Origin: Schistosoma haematobium
Taxonomy: Eukaryota; Platyhelminthes; Trematoda; Strigeidida; Schistosomatidae
DNA length: 64,000 bases
Assembly (NCBI RefSeq): GCF_000699445.3
Contig: NC_067195.1
Coordinates: forward strand, 56,028,465 to 56,092,464
Direction of reading: 5' to 3'
Shown piece by piece: positions 12,017 to 23,300 of this stretch. The stretch's first letter is position 1, and the number at the start of each line of letters is the position of its first letter. The notes beneath the pieces are model-generated. The model searched no databases. It saw nothing but the letters and a program-made list of their open reading frames with translations, and had not been told where the DNA came from. Position numbers and translations under genes: made by a program.

Positions 12017-12448
12017 TCGGAGTTTGACAATTTTTTAATCAGTAACACCTATCATGAATCGTACCCACCAAGTGAAATCGCAAAACAGAAGCGAGGATGT
12101 TCGAAGATATAGTTGATAGGTTATCAATATAACGAGGATCGTCCGATCTAATCTGGCTAGCGATTGCAGTAGATGTTGAGCACGACGTTCCTACTCGTGA
12201 TCTGGTGCGGATGCATGGCCGAGCGCCTTCAGCTAGGTGAGTCCATTAAAACCAATGTGGAAAGCATCCAATGTCGAAAACTGACAGTTGTTTATTTTGG
12301 GGATTTATTTACCGCTATAGATTTATTATGTCTCACTGATGAAGATTTTTTAGTTTACAACATTTTTCGAGTGTTACGTGCAATTAGTGTGTACAAATAA
12401 CTCACAGTGAATGCAAATATAATTACGTGTACAATGTTACACAACAAA
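12017..12448 (-). repeat. Candidate 5' LTR/leader of the minus-strand Gypsy element
   Basis: Upstream of gag, on the minus strand, the sequence runs from a TGTTGTGTAACA block (near 12448) to an aattgtca block (near 12026). A TGGCGCC-bearing leader follows at about 11999-12010. TG..CA ends and position fit a 5' LTR of about 420 bp, but there is no second intact LTR to confirm the boundaries. It ends about 210 bp before the VIRMA start codon. Confidence 0.4.
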
Positions 12449-12660
12449 AATTGATAAGATATCATGATCATGAAGATTACGGAATTTTTATGTCGTCAAA
12501 AGACGCACACTTGACAACTCTTCAGATCAAGGGGTTCTAGGCACTGTTTTGGTCAGTCGTCTCATTTACTTAGCAATAATTTCGCATTCGGGCTGGGGAC
12601 ATTGTACATTGCACATGTTAAGCGGCAATTCGGCTTCGTCGACACTGTTTCAAGCACACT

Positions 12661-13325
12661 ATGGTTTCAAGCCCATACATAGTCTTTTTTGATACCTTCA
12701 CTCACAATGGACAGATTCAAGTGATTCTCTCGAGAAAATTTAAATTATTTTTTATCAGGAAAGTGTAGACTGTGTCCGGTTTAAGAGTGGCATTGAGTTG
12801 GTGAAGATATGCATCTTACCGTTCGGTTCTGTAGTCGAGAGTAACTTATCTGATGAACCGCTTTTGGGGTAATTCCGATATTCAAATTTGCAGCTGACAA
12901 AATAGAGCTACCAATCCCGCATCTTTCGATATAACGGTTTACAGCAACAGCCAGACAAATTGTATTGTATTACAAAGTGTTGCTAAGTGAGTTTTGTTTA
13001 TTCGTTTATATTTGTCTTCACAGGTACTTTTTCAGTGAAAAAACAGGGATCAATACTATCTACTTTAAAAAGCCTATTCAGTCGAACTTTTTACTTTTCC
13101 GTGGAATGTACTCAACACTGACGATTGCCCTATTCGGCTTGCCTACTATGTCTCTATCTGTTCAGTCACTGGCCCCAGCCACAAACCTTTCGATACCCCC
13201 GCCTACAATGGGCTTAACAATTGGAGCTGTGGAGACAAGTATGTGGAAAATTAACCTCTCAAACTTTAGCTACCTCTGGGTTTTATGCTCCAAACAAAAT
13301 TCCTGAAATTCAGACGGAACAAAAG
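12661..13325 (+). other. VIRMA: VIRMA exons 1-5: conserved N-terminal domain, with four micro-introns
   Basis: Codes aa 1-174. It starts MVSSPYIVFFDTFTHNGQIQ, matching the LLFLDTF.. start of other Virilizers. ESVDCVRFKSGIELVKICIL, NPASFDITVYSN and FLLFRGMYSTLTIALFG follow. The last corresponds to the VLRGWYNCLTLAIYG block of vertebrate VIRMA. Introns are 12721-12758 (38 bp), 12869-12905 (37 bp), 12987-13023 (37 bp) and 13239-13269 (31 bp), all GT-AG. Reading straight through any of them gives stops or breaks the homology. Confidence 0.93.
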
Positions 13326-16300
13326 GTATGTTTTTAATTCTCTTGGTATTTCGTTATAAATTTTCTCCTGAGTAGGGGAAATACACCGTTAGTTATTGCT
13401 CTCTGTTAGCTTCGAGTCTTTTATGTCTGTGTAAGAGGCATTTCATGCGCTACATAAGCAGTTCCTACATCGTATTTATGGGACTTAAATGGCTTTCCCT
13501 GTCGCATGGTAGGATCTTTCACTTAGTTGTCTTAACTTTCGTCGTCTTTATTAAGTCCCAGGATTTTTAATGGAACTACCTAGACTTCCATGACATGACT
13601 GAACTTTAAGTTTCTATTACTTAAAAGCTTATCTATTGCTCCAAATTTACCCAGACATATTTGTTGCAAACTATTTTAAATTAGTACCACTCAATTAATT
13701 ATTATCCTTGTTATGTCTGGAGAATAATTAACTGTTACTAAAACCCTGCGTCCGACAACACGTAGTAAGAACATGAAAAATTGATAATATTGATTTATTT
13801 AACCGTCAGAATAAATCGAAACGATAAATGAATACGTTCATTTGTTTGTTGATTTTACTCACAAGTGATGATTAGTCAATATTTATCGCATATAGAAGAA
13901 ATATATAGGACTACTGCTGAAATAGAAGCTACGAACTTCATAGAGTTATTGTAGAGAGTATCACCTCGAATAAACATCATACGGAAATAGATAAATGCTT
14001 TACTGAATGAACCATCATACTAAGAAAAACAGTCAGGTTTCTCATTTTCAAGATTTTCAGAAATGTGGTCTTTCGTAAGATATTCTGCATATAGGGTATA
14101 ACTACAGTGTCGGTTTACTCATATAATCCTTCATTCACTTATTGTGACTGAATTCTCGGGTATTGACCTCCTTCCAGAAAGTCCACTTATCGACTTAGAA
14201 TACGCAGATGACATAGTCCTGTTTGGTGAAGACGCTGATAAAATGCAGAGTCTTCTGGTAGCACTAAGCAACAATGCCAGAATATTTGGAATGCGCTACT
14301 CTCCCCCTAAATGCAAGTTGTTGCTTCAGAACTGGTCTGTGTCAACACCTGAACTAAGGATAGGAAATGAAGTAGTCGAACGCGTTGACAACTTCACTTA
14401 TCTTGGAAGTCTGATCAGCCCTAATGGGTTGGTGTCTGACGAAATCTCTACACGGATTCGAAAAGCTCGCTTGACTTTTGCCAACTTATGTCACCTATGG
14501 CGCAGGCGAGATATCCGTCTATCAACAAAAGGACGAGTATACTGTGCGGCAGTTCGTTCTGTTTTACTTTATGACCGCGAAACATGGCCATTGGGAGTAG
14601 AAGATACTCGTAAGCTACTAGTATTTGACCACAGATGTCTTAGAAATATTGCTCGCATCTTCTGGGATCACCGGGTAAGTAATAGTGAGGTTAGACCCAG
14701 GGTATTAGGGAATGATGGTAAATCAGTTGATGAGGTTGTGGATCTTCATCGACTGAGATGGTTTGCCTGAACACCGACTACCACGACGTGCAATGCTAAC
14801 CGGTGTCGGAGATGGTTGGGAGAAAGTTAGGGTCGGTCAAACCAAAACGTGGCATCAGTGCTTGAAGACACTAACTTCTAGTCTGAGCCATGTTGGTAGG
14901 TGTAGACTACTTGTTTGGGGTCCGCGTGACTATCCTAAGCAATGGTTGGAGACTCTGTTGGACAAGGATCAGAATCGATCACAATGGCGTCGGTGTATAC
15001 ACTATCTATCTTCCCTAAGAGATTAAAATCACTTCATATCTTTCTTTCTACGAACTAATTCTTTCTTCGTGTACTATGTTCTTATATACAATCTTTCTTT
15101 TATATATTACCACAACTGAATTGACTACTTTTATGAATCCGGTGTTCATCTTGTTGTGTTGGTGAGGTATAGCAACTTGGACCGATGCATATATGTGCCT
15201 GATCCTACGTTGTAGTTGACTGACTGACTATTGTGACAACTGTTATGAAGTCTCATAAGCACTTAGTATTTTGTGGCCCTCGAGGAGATTTAAAATCTTG
15301 TAGCACATGTGAAGTTGAACGAGTGAGTCGTAGTAAGTCTTGTTAAAATTCATTCAGGTAGTAAATAGTGATTCGTAGGGCTAAGATTCGACTATTTAGA
15401 CTACTAAATCCCAGCTAGAGGTGAGTCTCGAATGTTATTGTGAATTTGTTGTTTATCTTGATTTGTCAGCAGTCCGAAAACAAGCCTATTAAGTGGAGAC
15501 TCTTATAGGTTTAAATAGATACTGGTCGATGTAGTGGTTGAATTTTTAACTGTCCAAGGTTAAAGTAAAAAATGCCACGTTGTATAGCGTCTTTTTGCCG
15601 TTGGGTGACTGTGAGACTTAAGTATGGGTTTGTACACAAAGCTTTTAGCCCGACTTTCATGATTTTCCTGTTCACATCCTATGCTGCTTTTTTGTTAGAC
15701 TTTCTGGACTTTGTAGGTAGTAAAATTCGTCTGAACATATTTCACTTTTCCATTCTTCAGCTCAGTTTTGTTTTCATTCAGTTGGTCTTTTTATTTTTAG
15801 CCTGATGTTCCAAGTAATTGGCAACAATGTAGTGTCCAAACATCTGCAGATAGTTATATGAAGTCTCAGACCCTAAATGTTTGTTCACTACAACTTGAAA
15901 GTGATCAGTCTTCTGTCCTCCCTGTTACAGAGACTGAACTGGAGGAGAAAGTAGATGATCCTAAGGCATTGAATACGGAACCTGCTGGTATTTATGAAGA
16001 TGGGGAGATACAAGTAAGTTTTGGTAAACCGTTACTTTTATGACAGTCGGTGATTTCCAAATAGTACTTTATGTTATCTAGTGTGTTTGATAGGTAAACA
16101 GTTATATTAGTGTACAGATGTGCAAGACGGAATTGTCGGTCTTGAATTTTGCGTCCTTTAGTCAAACAGTACTTCATTTGCATTTCTTGACTCTCATCTT
16201 TTGACACATCCATCATGTCCCTTTCCTTTTATGGAAGTAAGTTAACGTATTTAGGTGCGAAAGATAAGTCCCTTTAAAATATGTTTGAGTAATTACTTCT

Positions 16301-17337
16301 GTAGAGTTTTGGGCACGATATTCTAGTTTCTCGGAATGTTGCTAAACATTCATTTGAATCTTTTACGCTCCTTGATTATAATCCTTCCTAGCATATATGG
16401 GCATCAATGAGACAGTATAAAAGGAATGTCCTCGTGGCTACCGGCTTGTTAGTTGCTCTATGTAATAGAAATTTCTGCTTTTTTTGTGCTTAATCTGTCA
16501 AGTTCCGTTCCTAAAAAATTAAGGGAATCCATTTGACCAACACGTTTGCTAGAAATCCTCTATTTGTAGTTATTTAACCTATAAATAAACCTCAAAAACG
16601 GTAGGCTCGTCGAAGTCAAGGATATTTCAAATATAGGGACGTATTGGGTTAATTTGTATCCTTCAAGCTTTGTAATAAAATCATTCTCATGGACTTCACG
16701 TTGATTTTTGATTTGAAGTCAGTATTTAACCTTATCATTTTGAAGTTTTCATAGCAACGCTTAATTTTGGAGAGTGTACGGAATAACTACTTTACTTAAA
16801 TCCATGGAGTTTTGTAAGGGCTTGAAGGGGTTCCATTTAAAGCGGCGTTTTCTTTTTGTTGTTTTAGACGGTTCTGTTAATTTCGTAATCGGAGATTCAC
16901 TGTCATTCTTAGAAAGTTCCAAGTGGCTTGTAATGCTTCAGATTTCGTTGGATCGATAGTTAACGGTCGAAAGGCATATTTGACTATTTTGTAGCGAATG
17001 ATCTGTCTAACTATCTTTCAAAATATTTCATTCAAGATTCAATGTATCCTTGTATGTTACTGGTTGGCGTCCCGTTTAAATTAGCATATTTTTTCCACAA
17101 AAATCATGTTTTTATCTGGATCAGTCAAAATATATTATAGCTGTTATTAGATATAATTGTTGCTTTCGAACTATTAGCATACCATGCTCTTAAGGAAGCT
17201 TTATGAAGCTTTCCGGTCCGTTCTTTATTCTGTTTGCCGTTGTAGGAAGCTATCCCTTGCAAGCTGGGGCATTTTAGTAATACTTTGTCAGTATTCAGTG
17301 CTTATCTGAACTGATAGCTAAACAATTAGTTGCAACA

Positions 17338-17392
<55 letters not shown>

Positions 17393-20300
17393 GTTTATTG
17401 CACTTACTATAAATGCTACCTGAGTTTTCTGATCACAGTAGTTAGATCAAGTTTAATCACTATGTTTCAGCCTTACTATAGATATTCTGTGCAAATATCA
17501 TTATAAATTTAGTGTTTTTGTGCCTTGTCTAGTGTATATCATCACTAGCATTATCCACCAAAATTATGACGTACACTTTCATTTATTCTATATATAGGAT
17601 GTCGATTATGAGGAAATATCATCAAATGAAGAAGTGTTTTCCGAAATCGAAGATGGTGAGAATTTAGAGGTATTGGTTCTTATATTTATGTACTTTTTGA
17701 TTCAAATCAGTGTTAAGAGTTCGTTGTTAGATACCTTAGGTTATAATAAAATTCTTTGAAGTGAAAAATGGAATTTCATTAAAAAAGACCTTTATTTTAA
17801 CGAGATATTTTCATTGAAATGTATTTTTTAGTTAACGGAAGTCTTAAAACAAATGTGTTAAAATGGTGTTACTTCAAAGTTATTCTAGTAAGGGATATTG
17901 GCATTCTTCCATAAATGTGGAGAGTATTAAATGTGAAATCCAGTGAAAACAGTGAATATTATCTGCATTAAAATCCATAGTTAGCATTATTAACCTGTTG
18001 AGTGAAGACAGGGATTACTTTTAAGGATAATCTTTCTTAAATTTTCCTGAAAATTAAGGGACAGTTGCCTTAATGATCTTGGTAAACTCTTGATAACACC
18101 TTTCTATTGTCACATTTTATACATCCAGGTATGCAGATAAATCCAAACTATAAGTGACTGATTTTTCACACCTACAATATATCAAGATTATACTAGAACG
18201 GTATATTTTTGCTTTTATTCTCAAATCTTAAGATCATATAATTTGTTTACCAAATTGTTTCAGATTGGTGATCAACAGTCAGATATTGAAGAAGTTAATG
18301 AAATTGAATCTCAAATTTCGTCATGCCAATGGCGCTTCAATCCATTTGATTTAATCGACCAGTATACTACCGTATTTTCATGCGAATTCCATCGGATTGC
18401 AGATCCAACACTAACCTTATTCCAGGTGAACAACAGTACTGTGCTGCCATTTCATTCTTTTTCAGTATTTCTTGAATGTTGATTTGTTAACCTAGATACC
18501 TCATTGACCACCAGTTTATAAACTTATGGTTCACTTCTGTTAAACCAATTATTATAGGTTACCTCGTGGTTTATACAGTACGAATGATTCATAACAGCGT
18601 ATCCTCATTATCTTGATATGCTAACTGGTTTGTTTCTGTTCATAAATGGAGAAAAGGACTTTATCGTTTAAAACATATTATGATCTGGAAGTGCTGTTTA
18701 GAAGTTAGAGTGGGTTGCTAGTTGTTTTGCGCGATAGCACGTGCCTCACAACTGTACTTTAAAAAGTTCCTTTGACTCATACAATTTTGTTATGAGTCAG
18801 TCAGTCAGTCAGCTACAACGTAGGACCAGGCACATATGTGCATCGGTCCAGGTTGCCATACCGCATCAGCACAGATTATTGCTCATAACATGGTAGAAAA
18901 TCATTCTAAACAGGTAGTTTTATATTGTACATGTTTTCACTAGCTACACTGCTGGCTATTAGAACGTGGATCATCGGGTAAAGATCAGTTGTTTTCAGAA
19001 AATGAAATGTTTCATCAGAATTCCAGTGAAAATGAAGTTGGTTCGAACATAAATTTACTACCTCCTCCAGATGATTGGGCTGATGCAAGTCAGTCTGCGG
19101 AATTTCTAGTTGAAATGGCGAAAAAATACTGTTCAGGATCAACTACAGGCTTTCATGAAGAGTAGGTGATGTATTTTAACCGGGTTTCTTGCCTTTTGTT
19201 ATATATTTATTTGTATATTCCCACTTACTGTTTAATTTTATAGAGTTGTATTCTGTGCTTGTATACGTGTTATACCACAAAGTATTGTCTATTTTGAAAA
19301 AAAGTAAGGAGTTTCTCAGTATCAGAGCTAACTGGTGACATTTGATATTTAGTTTCTGTTGGAATTCACGTTTCACATACATAGCGAGTCATGAGTCGAA
19401 GTCGTAAGCAAACTTCCGACCACTATTCTTGATTTTCGCTGTTATAATTGAAGGTGTATCGAATGTATGAAAACACAGTAGGAGTCATAATTTACTTCAT
19501 ACACATAGTTCCCTTTATCATTTTGAAAAGAGCAAGAACAAAGATTCTAGCAGAATAACATGAATTCATTTTATTTAGTAGGTTCTCGTCAGCTGCTTAC
19601 AACCTATAGTATTTAGAAAGATAATAATTACATAATGGGTTTGAATTGCTTACATGAGAGGGTTTATATTTAAGAAATATTCGTAAAGTATGACATGGGT
19701 GTAAATGAAATTAATAGGCTGAATATTGTAAATATATACCTAATGTGAAAGAATATTCTAGAGCATTAATTGTGACAACAGTTCAAAGGGGTAGAAACAA
19801 TTGATTACATAATGAATAAACATTGATAGGAACATAGTGAGTAGAGTTCAGTTGAAAGACTATTAATTTTTAAAGATAGTTGAAAAAATAAAATCAATGA
19901 CGTGATGAATATAAAAGATAAAATTAAAAATAAAAAAAATTTTAAGCTGCAGCGGAAGAATATTTGTCACCAAGGCAGGGAAAGATTAACAATCATCTCC
20001 TTCTGAACACATAAATCAGGTTTTTGGCTCCTGATAGCAACTGCTTCGGCAAACTTCAGAAGACTGGAGTTTGGCTGCTTACTAATAACCTTGAATGATT
20101 GTAGGGTGTCAACCTGATGGCCTGTGTCAAGCAGATGTTTAGTGATTGCGCTACTTAGAGTCTTTCTTTCTCTTGTTCTGAGGTTTTTTGGAACATGTTC
20201 AAAAAATCTGAGATATGCCCTCCTTTCTGTTCGGTCAATGTAGCTGCTTTGGCAGGTACATGTAAATTTATAAATACAATTGGCGGTAACATGAAAAGGA

Positions 20301-23300
20301 TGCTTATCAACCTTTGATTGAGTTAATGAACATGTTGTTTTATAAAGAATTTGAAGTTTGGCCGCCGGATAGGTTCTGGCTAGCGCAGTATTCAGTCTCC
20401 TGTTGATTGTGTTTGCAACCTCGTCACCTTTGAAGTTTAGACTTATAGTTACTGGTTTTTTATTGGCAGTAATTACTTCAGTATTATTTTCTTTACGCTT
20501 TTTATATTTTTCAATAAACTTTTGTGGGTAATAGTTGTCTCGTAGGCAATTTTGTACGTTCATCAATTCTTCTTCCAGCTTATCAGTGGTACAAATCTTT
20601 TCTGCCCTATAAAATAGTGTTTTAACTAGTGCCTTCTTGTAGCTGAGTGGACAAAAACTATTGAAATTCAGGTAAAGGCCATTCCAAGTACTTTTTCGAT
20701 AAAGCGAACGTTGGACTGTCCCGTCTCTCCTACGTTTTATAGCAACATCAAGAAAGTGGAACATGTCATTCTATTCGTGTTCCATAGTAAATTGAATGTT
20801 AGGATGTGCATTATTGAAGAGTTCTAGCAGGCGGATTTCATGCTGTTTATTGTTGCAGACAATGAACGTGTCATCAACATATCTGGAATATTCCGTCGTT
20901 TCGCTAATCGCCTGATTAAGCACCATGTTTTCAAGATACCCCATAAAAATATCTGCCAGAATTGGACCTAGTGGGCTTCCCATTGCTACGCCATCGATTT
21001 GACGATATATGGTGTTATTAAACTGGAATTGGACGTCTGTTGTGCACATTAATAGTAGTTTTTTGAATTCTATCCAAAGAACATCTAATAGCCCTCAGAA
21101 ACATCAAACAAAATAATGAGGTGATGGTTTTACGACCAGATAAAGGTTCAGGTGTCGTCCTAATGAATACAGCTGATTATATCACTAAGATGAAGTCAAT
21201 CCTCGACGATCAACTGAGGTTCAAGATAGATAAATCCAAAAAAGATTTGACTGATTCAACAGAAAAACGAGTCACAGGCATGCTTAGAGAACTCCTAAAA
21301 AAGAAAATGATTGATACTTCTACTTACAATGATCTAAGACCACGTGGTTCACGCCTACCACATATGTATGGTTTACCAAAAGTTCACAAACATGACGTTC
21401 CCCTTAGACCTATCCTATCAATGATCAACTCACCGTATCATAAAGTCGCACGGTGGTTAGCAGTAAAACTAGAGCCGATTCGTCGGAGATTAGCAACATA
21501 TACGTTAAAAGATTCATTCCAGTTTGCTGATAGACTAAATTGTATGAATGTTGCCGATAAGTTCATGGTTTCTTTTGATGTCACATCCTTGTTCACCAAT
21601 ATACCACTTTTTGAAACTATTGACATAATTTGTCAGAATTATGATCTCCTACCTTTACCAGCCCCAGAATTCAAAAAAACTACTATTAATGTGCACAACA
21701 GACGTCCAATTCCAGTTTAATAACACCATATATCGTCAAATCGATGGCGTAGCAATGGGAAGCCCACTAGGTCCAATTCTGGCAGATATTTTTATGGGGT
21801 ATCTTGAAAACATGGTGCTTAATCAGGCGATTAGCGAAACGACGGAATATTCCAGATATGTTGATGACACGTTCATTGTCTGCAACAATAAACAGCATGA
21901 AATCCGCCTGCTAGAACTCTTCAATAATGCACATCCTAACATTCAATTTACTATGGAACACGAATAGAATGACATGTTCCACTTTCTTGATGTTGCTATA
22001 AAACGTAGGAGAGACGGGACAGTCCAACGTTCGCTTTATCGAAAAAGTACTTGGAATGGCCTTTACCTGAATTTCAATAGTTTTTGTCCACTCAGCTACA
22101 AGAAGGCACTAGTTAAAACACTATTTTATAGGGCAGAAAAGATTTGTACCACTGATAAGCTGGAAGAAGAATTGATGAACGTACAAAATTGCCTACGAGA
22201 CAACTATTACCCACAAAAGTTTATTGAAAAATATAAAAAGCGTAAAGAAAATAATACTGAAGTAATTACTGCCAATAAAAAACCAGTAACTATAAGTCTA
22301 AACTTCAAAGGTGACGAGGTTGCAAACACAATCAACAGGAGACTGAATACTGCGCTAGCCAGAACCTATCCGGCGGCCAAACTTCAAATTCTTTATAAAA
22401 CAACATGTTCATTAACTCAATCAAAGGTTGATAAGCATCCTTTTCATGTTACCGCCAATTGTATTTATAAATTTACATGTACCTGCCAAAGCAGCTACAT
22501 TGACCGAACAGAAAGGAGGGCATATCTCAGATTTTTTGAACATGTTCCAAAAAACCTCAGAACAAGAGAAAGAAAGACTCTAAGTAGCGCAATCACTAAA
22601 CATCTGCTTGACACAGGCCATCAGGTTGACACCCTACAATCATTCAAGGTTATTAGTAAGCAGCCAAACTCCAGTCTTCTGAAGTTTGCCGAAGCAGTTG
22701 CTATCAGGAGCCAAAAACCTGATTTATGTGTTCAGAAGGAGATGATTGTTAATCTTTCCCTGCCTTGGTGACAAATATTCTTCCGCTGCAGCTTAAAATT
22801 TTTTTTATTTTTAATTTTATCTTTTATATTTATCACGTCATTGATTTTATTTTTTCAACTATCTTTAAAAATTAATAGTCTTTCAACTGAACTCTACTCA
22901 CTATGTTCCTATCAATGTTTATTCATTATGTAATCAATTGTTTCTACCCCTTTGAACTGTTGTCACAATTAATGCTCTAGAATATTCTTTCACATTAGGT
23001 ATATATTTACAATATTCAGCCTATTAATTTCATTTACACCCATGTCATACTTTACGAATATTTCTTAAATATAAACCCTCTCATGTAAGCAATTCAAACC
23101 CATTATGTAATTATTATCTTTCTAAATACTATAGGTTGTAAGCAGCTGACGAGAACCTACTAAATAAAATGAATTCATGTTATTCTGCTAGAATCTTTGT
23201 TCTTGCTCATAATGTATTGTTAGTACTATAGGAGGTATTACAGTCTTCATGTTTTTTTGCTACATAATAAACAGTACGGTGCAATTAGACTTCGTCACCT

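Larger units (their letters stand above)
15801..19161 (+). other. VIRMA: VIRMA exons 6-9: acidic linker to start of armadillo-like region
   Basis: Codes about aa 175-396. Exon 7 and the start of exon 8 are rich in Asp/Glu (DVDYEEISSNEEVFSEIEDG), corresponding to the acidic tract of VIRMA, which is far longer in vertebrates. Exon 8 holds QWRFNPFDLIDQY. Exon 9 ends FLVEMAKKYC..GFHEE and joins exon 10 to give EEWVDALDTIG, matching the KWVTALEEIP block of vertebrate VIRMA. The vertebrate polyproline segment is missing here. Exon 9 uses donor GA|GTAGGT at 19161/19162, just ahead of an in-frame TAG. Confidence 0.9.
19530..23208. mobile_element. Penelope-like element, head-to-head inverted pair, in VIRMA intron 9
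   Basis: The arms 19530-21072 (minus-strand coding) and about 21665-23208 (plus-strand coding) are reverse complements with coordinates summing to 42738. They are almost identical. The spacer (21073-21664) holds the upstream RT segment of the + copy. The 3' ends point outward. Protein features are a YVDD reverse transcriptase and a C-terminal GIY-YIG-type endonuclease, the hallmark of Penelope-like elements. Both copies are 5'-truncated. The element makes up about 70 percent of intron 9. Confidence 0.93.

Noticed and set aside
12173..12400. Short + strand frame beginning MLSTTFLLVIWCGCMAERL upstream of VIRMA, with a signal-peptide look
   Set aside because: It lies within the candidate Gypsy LTR on the opposite strand, has no continuation by splicing and no homology that I recognise.
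14763..15026. Separate host gene downstream of the RTE RT frame
   Set aside because: It is the C-terminal part of the RTE-like element in another frame; the same block occurs at 40969-41202 and, antisense, at 59.8 kb.
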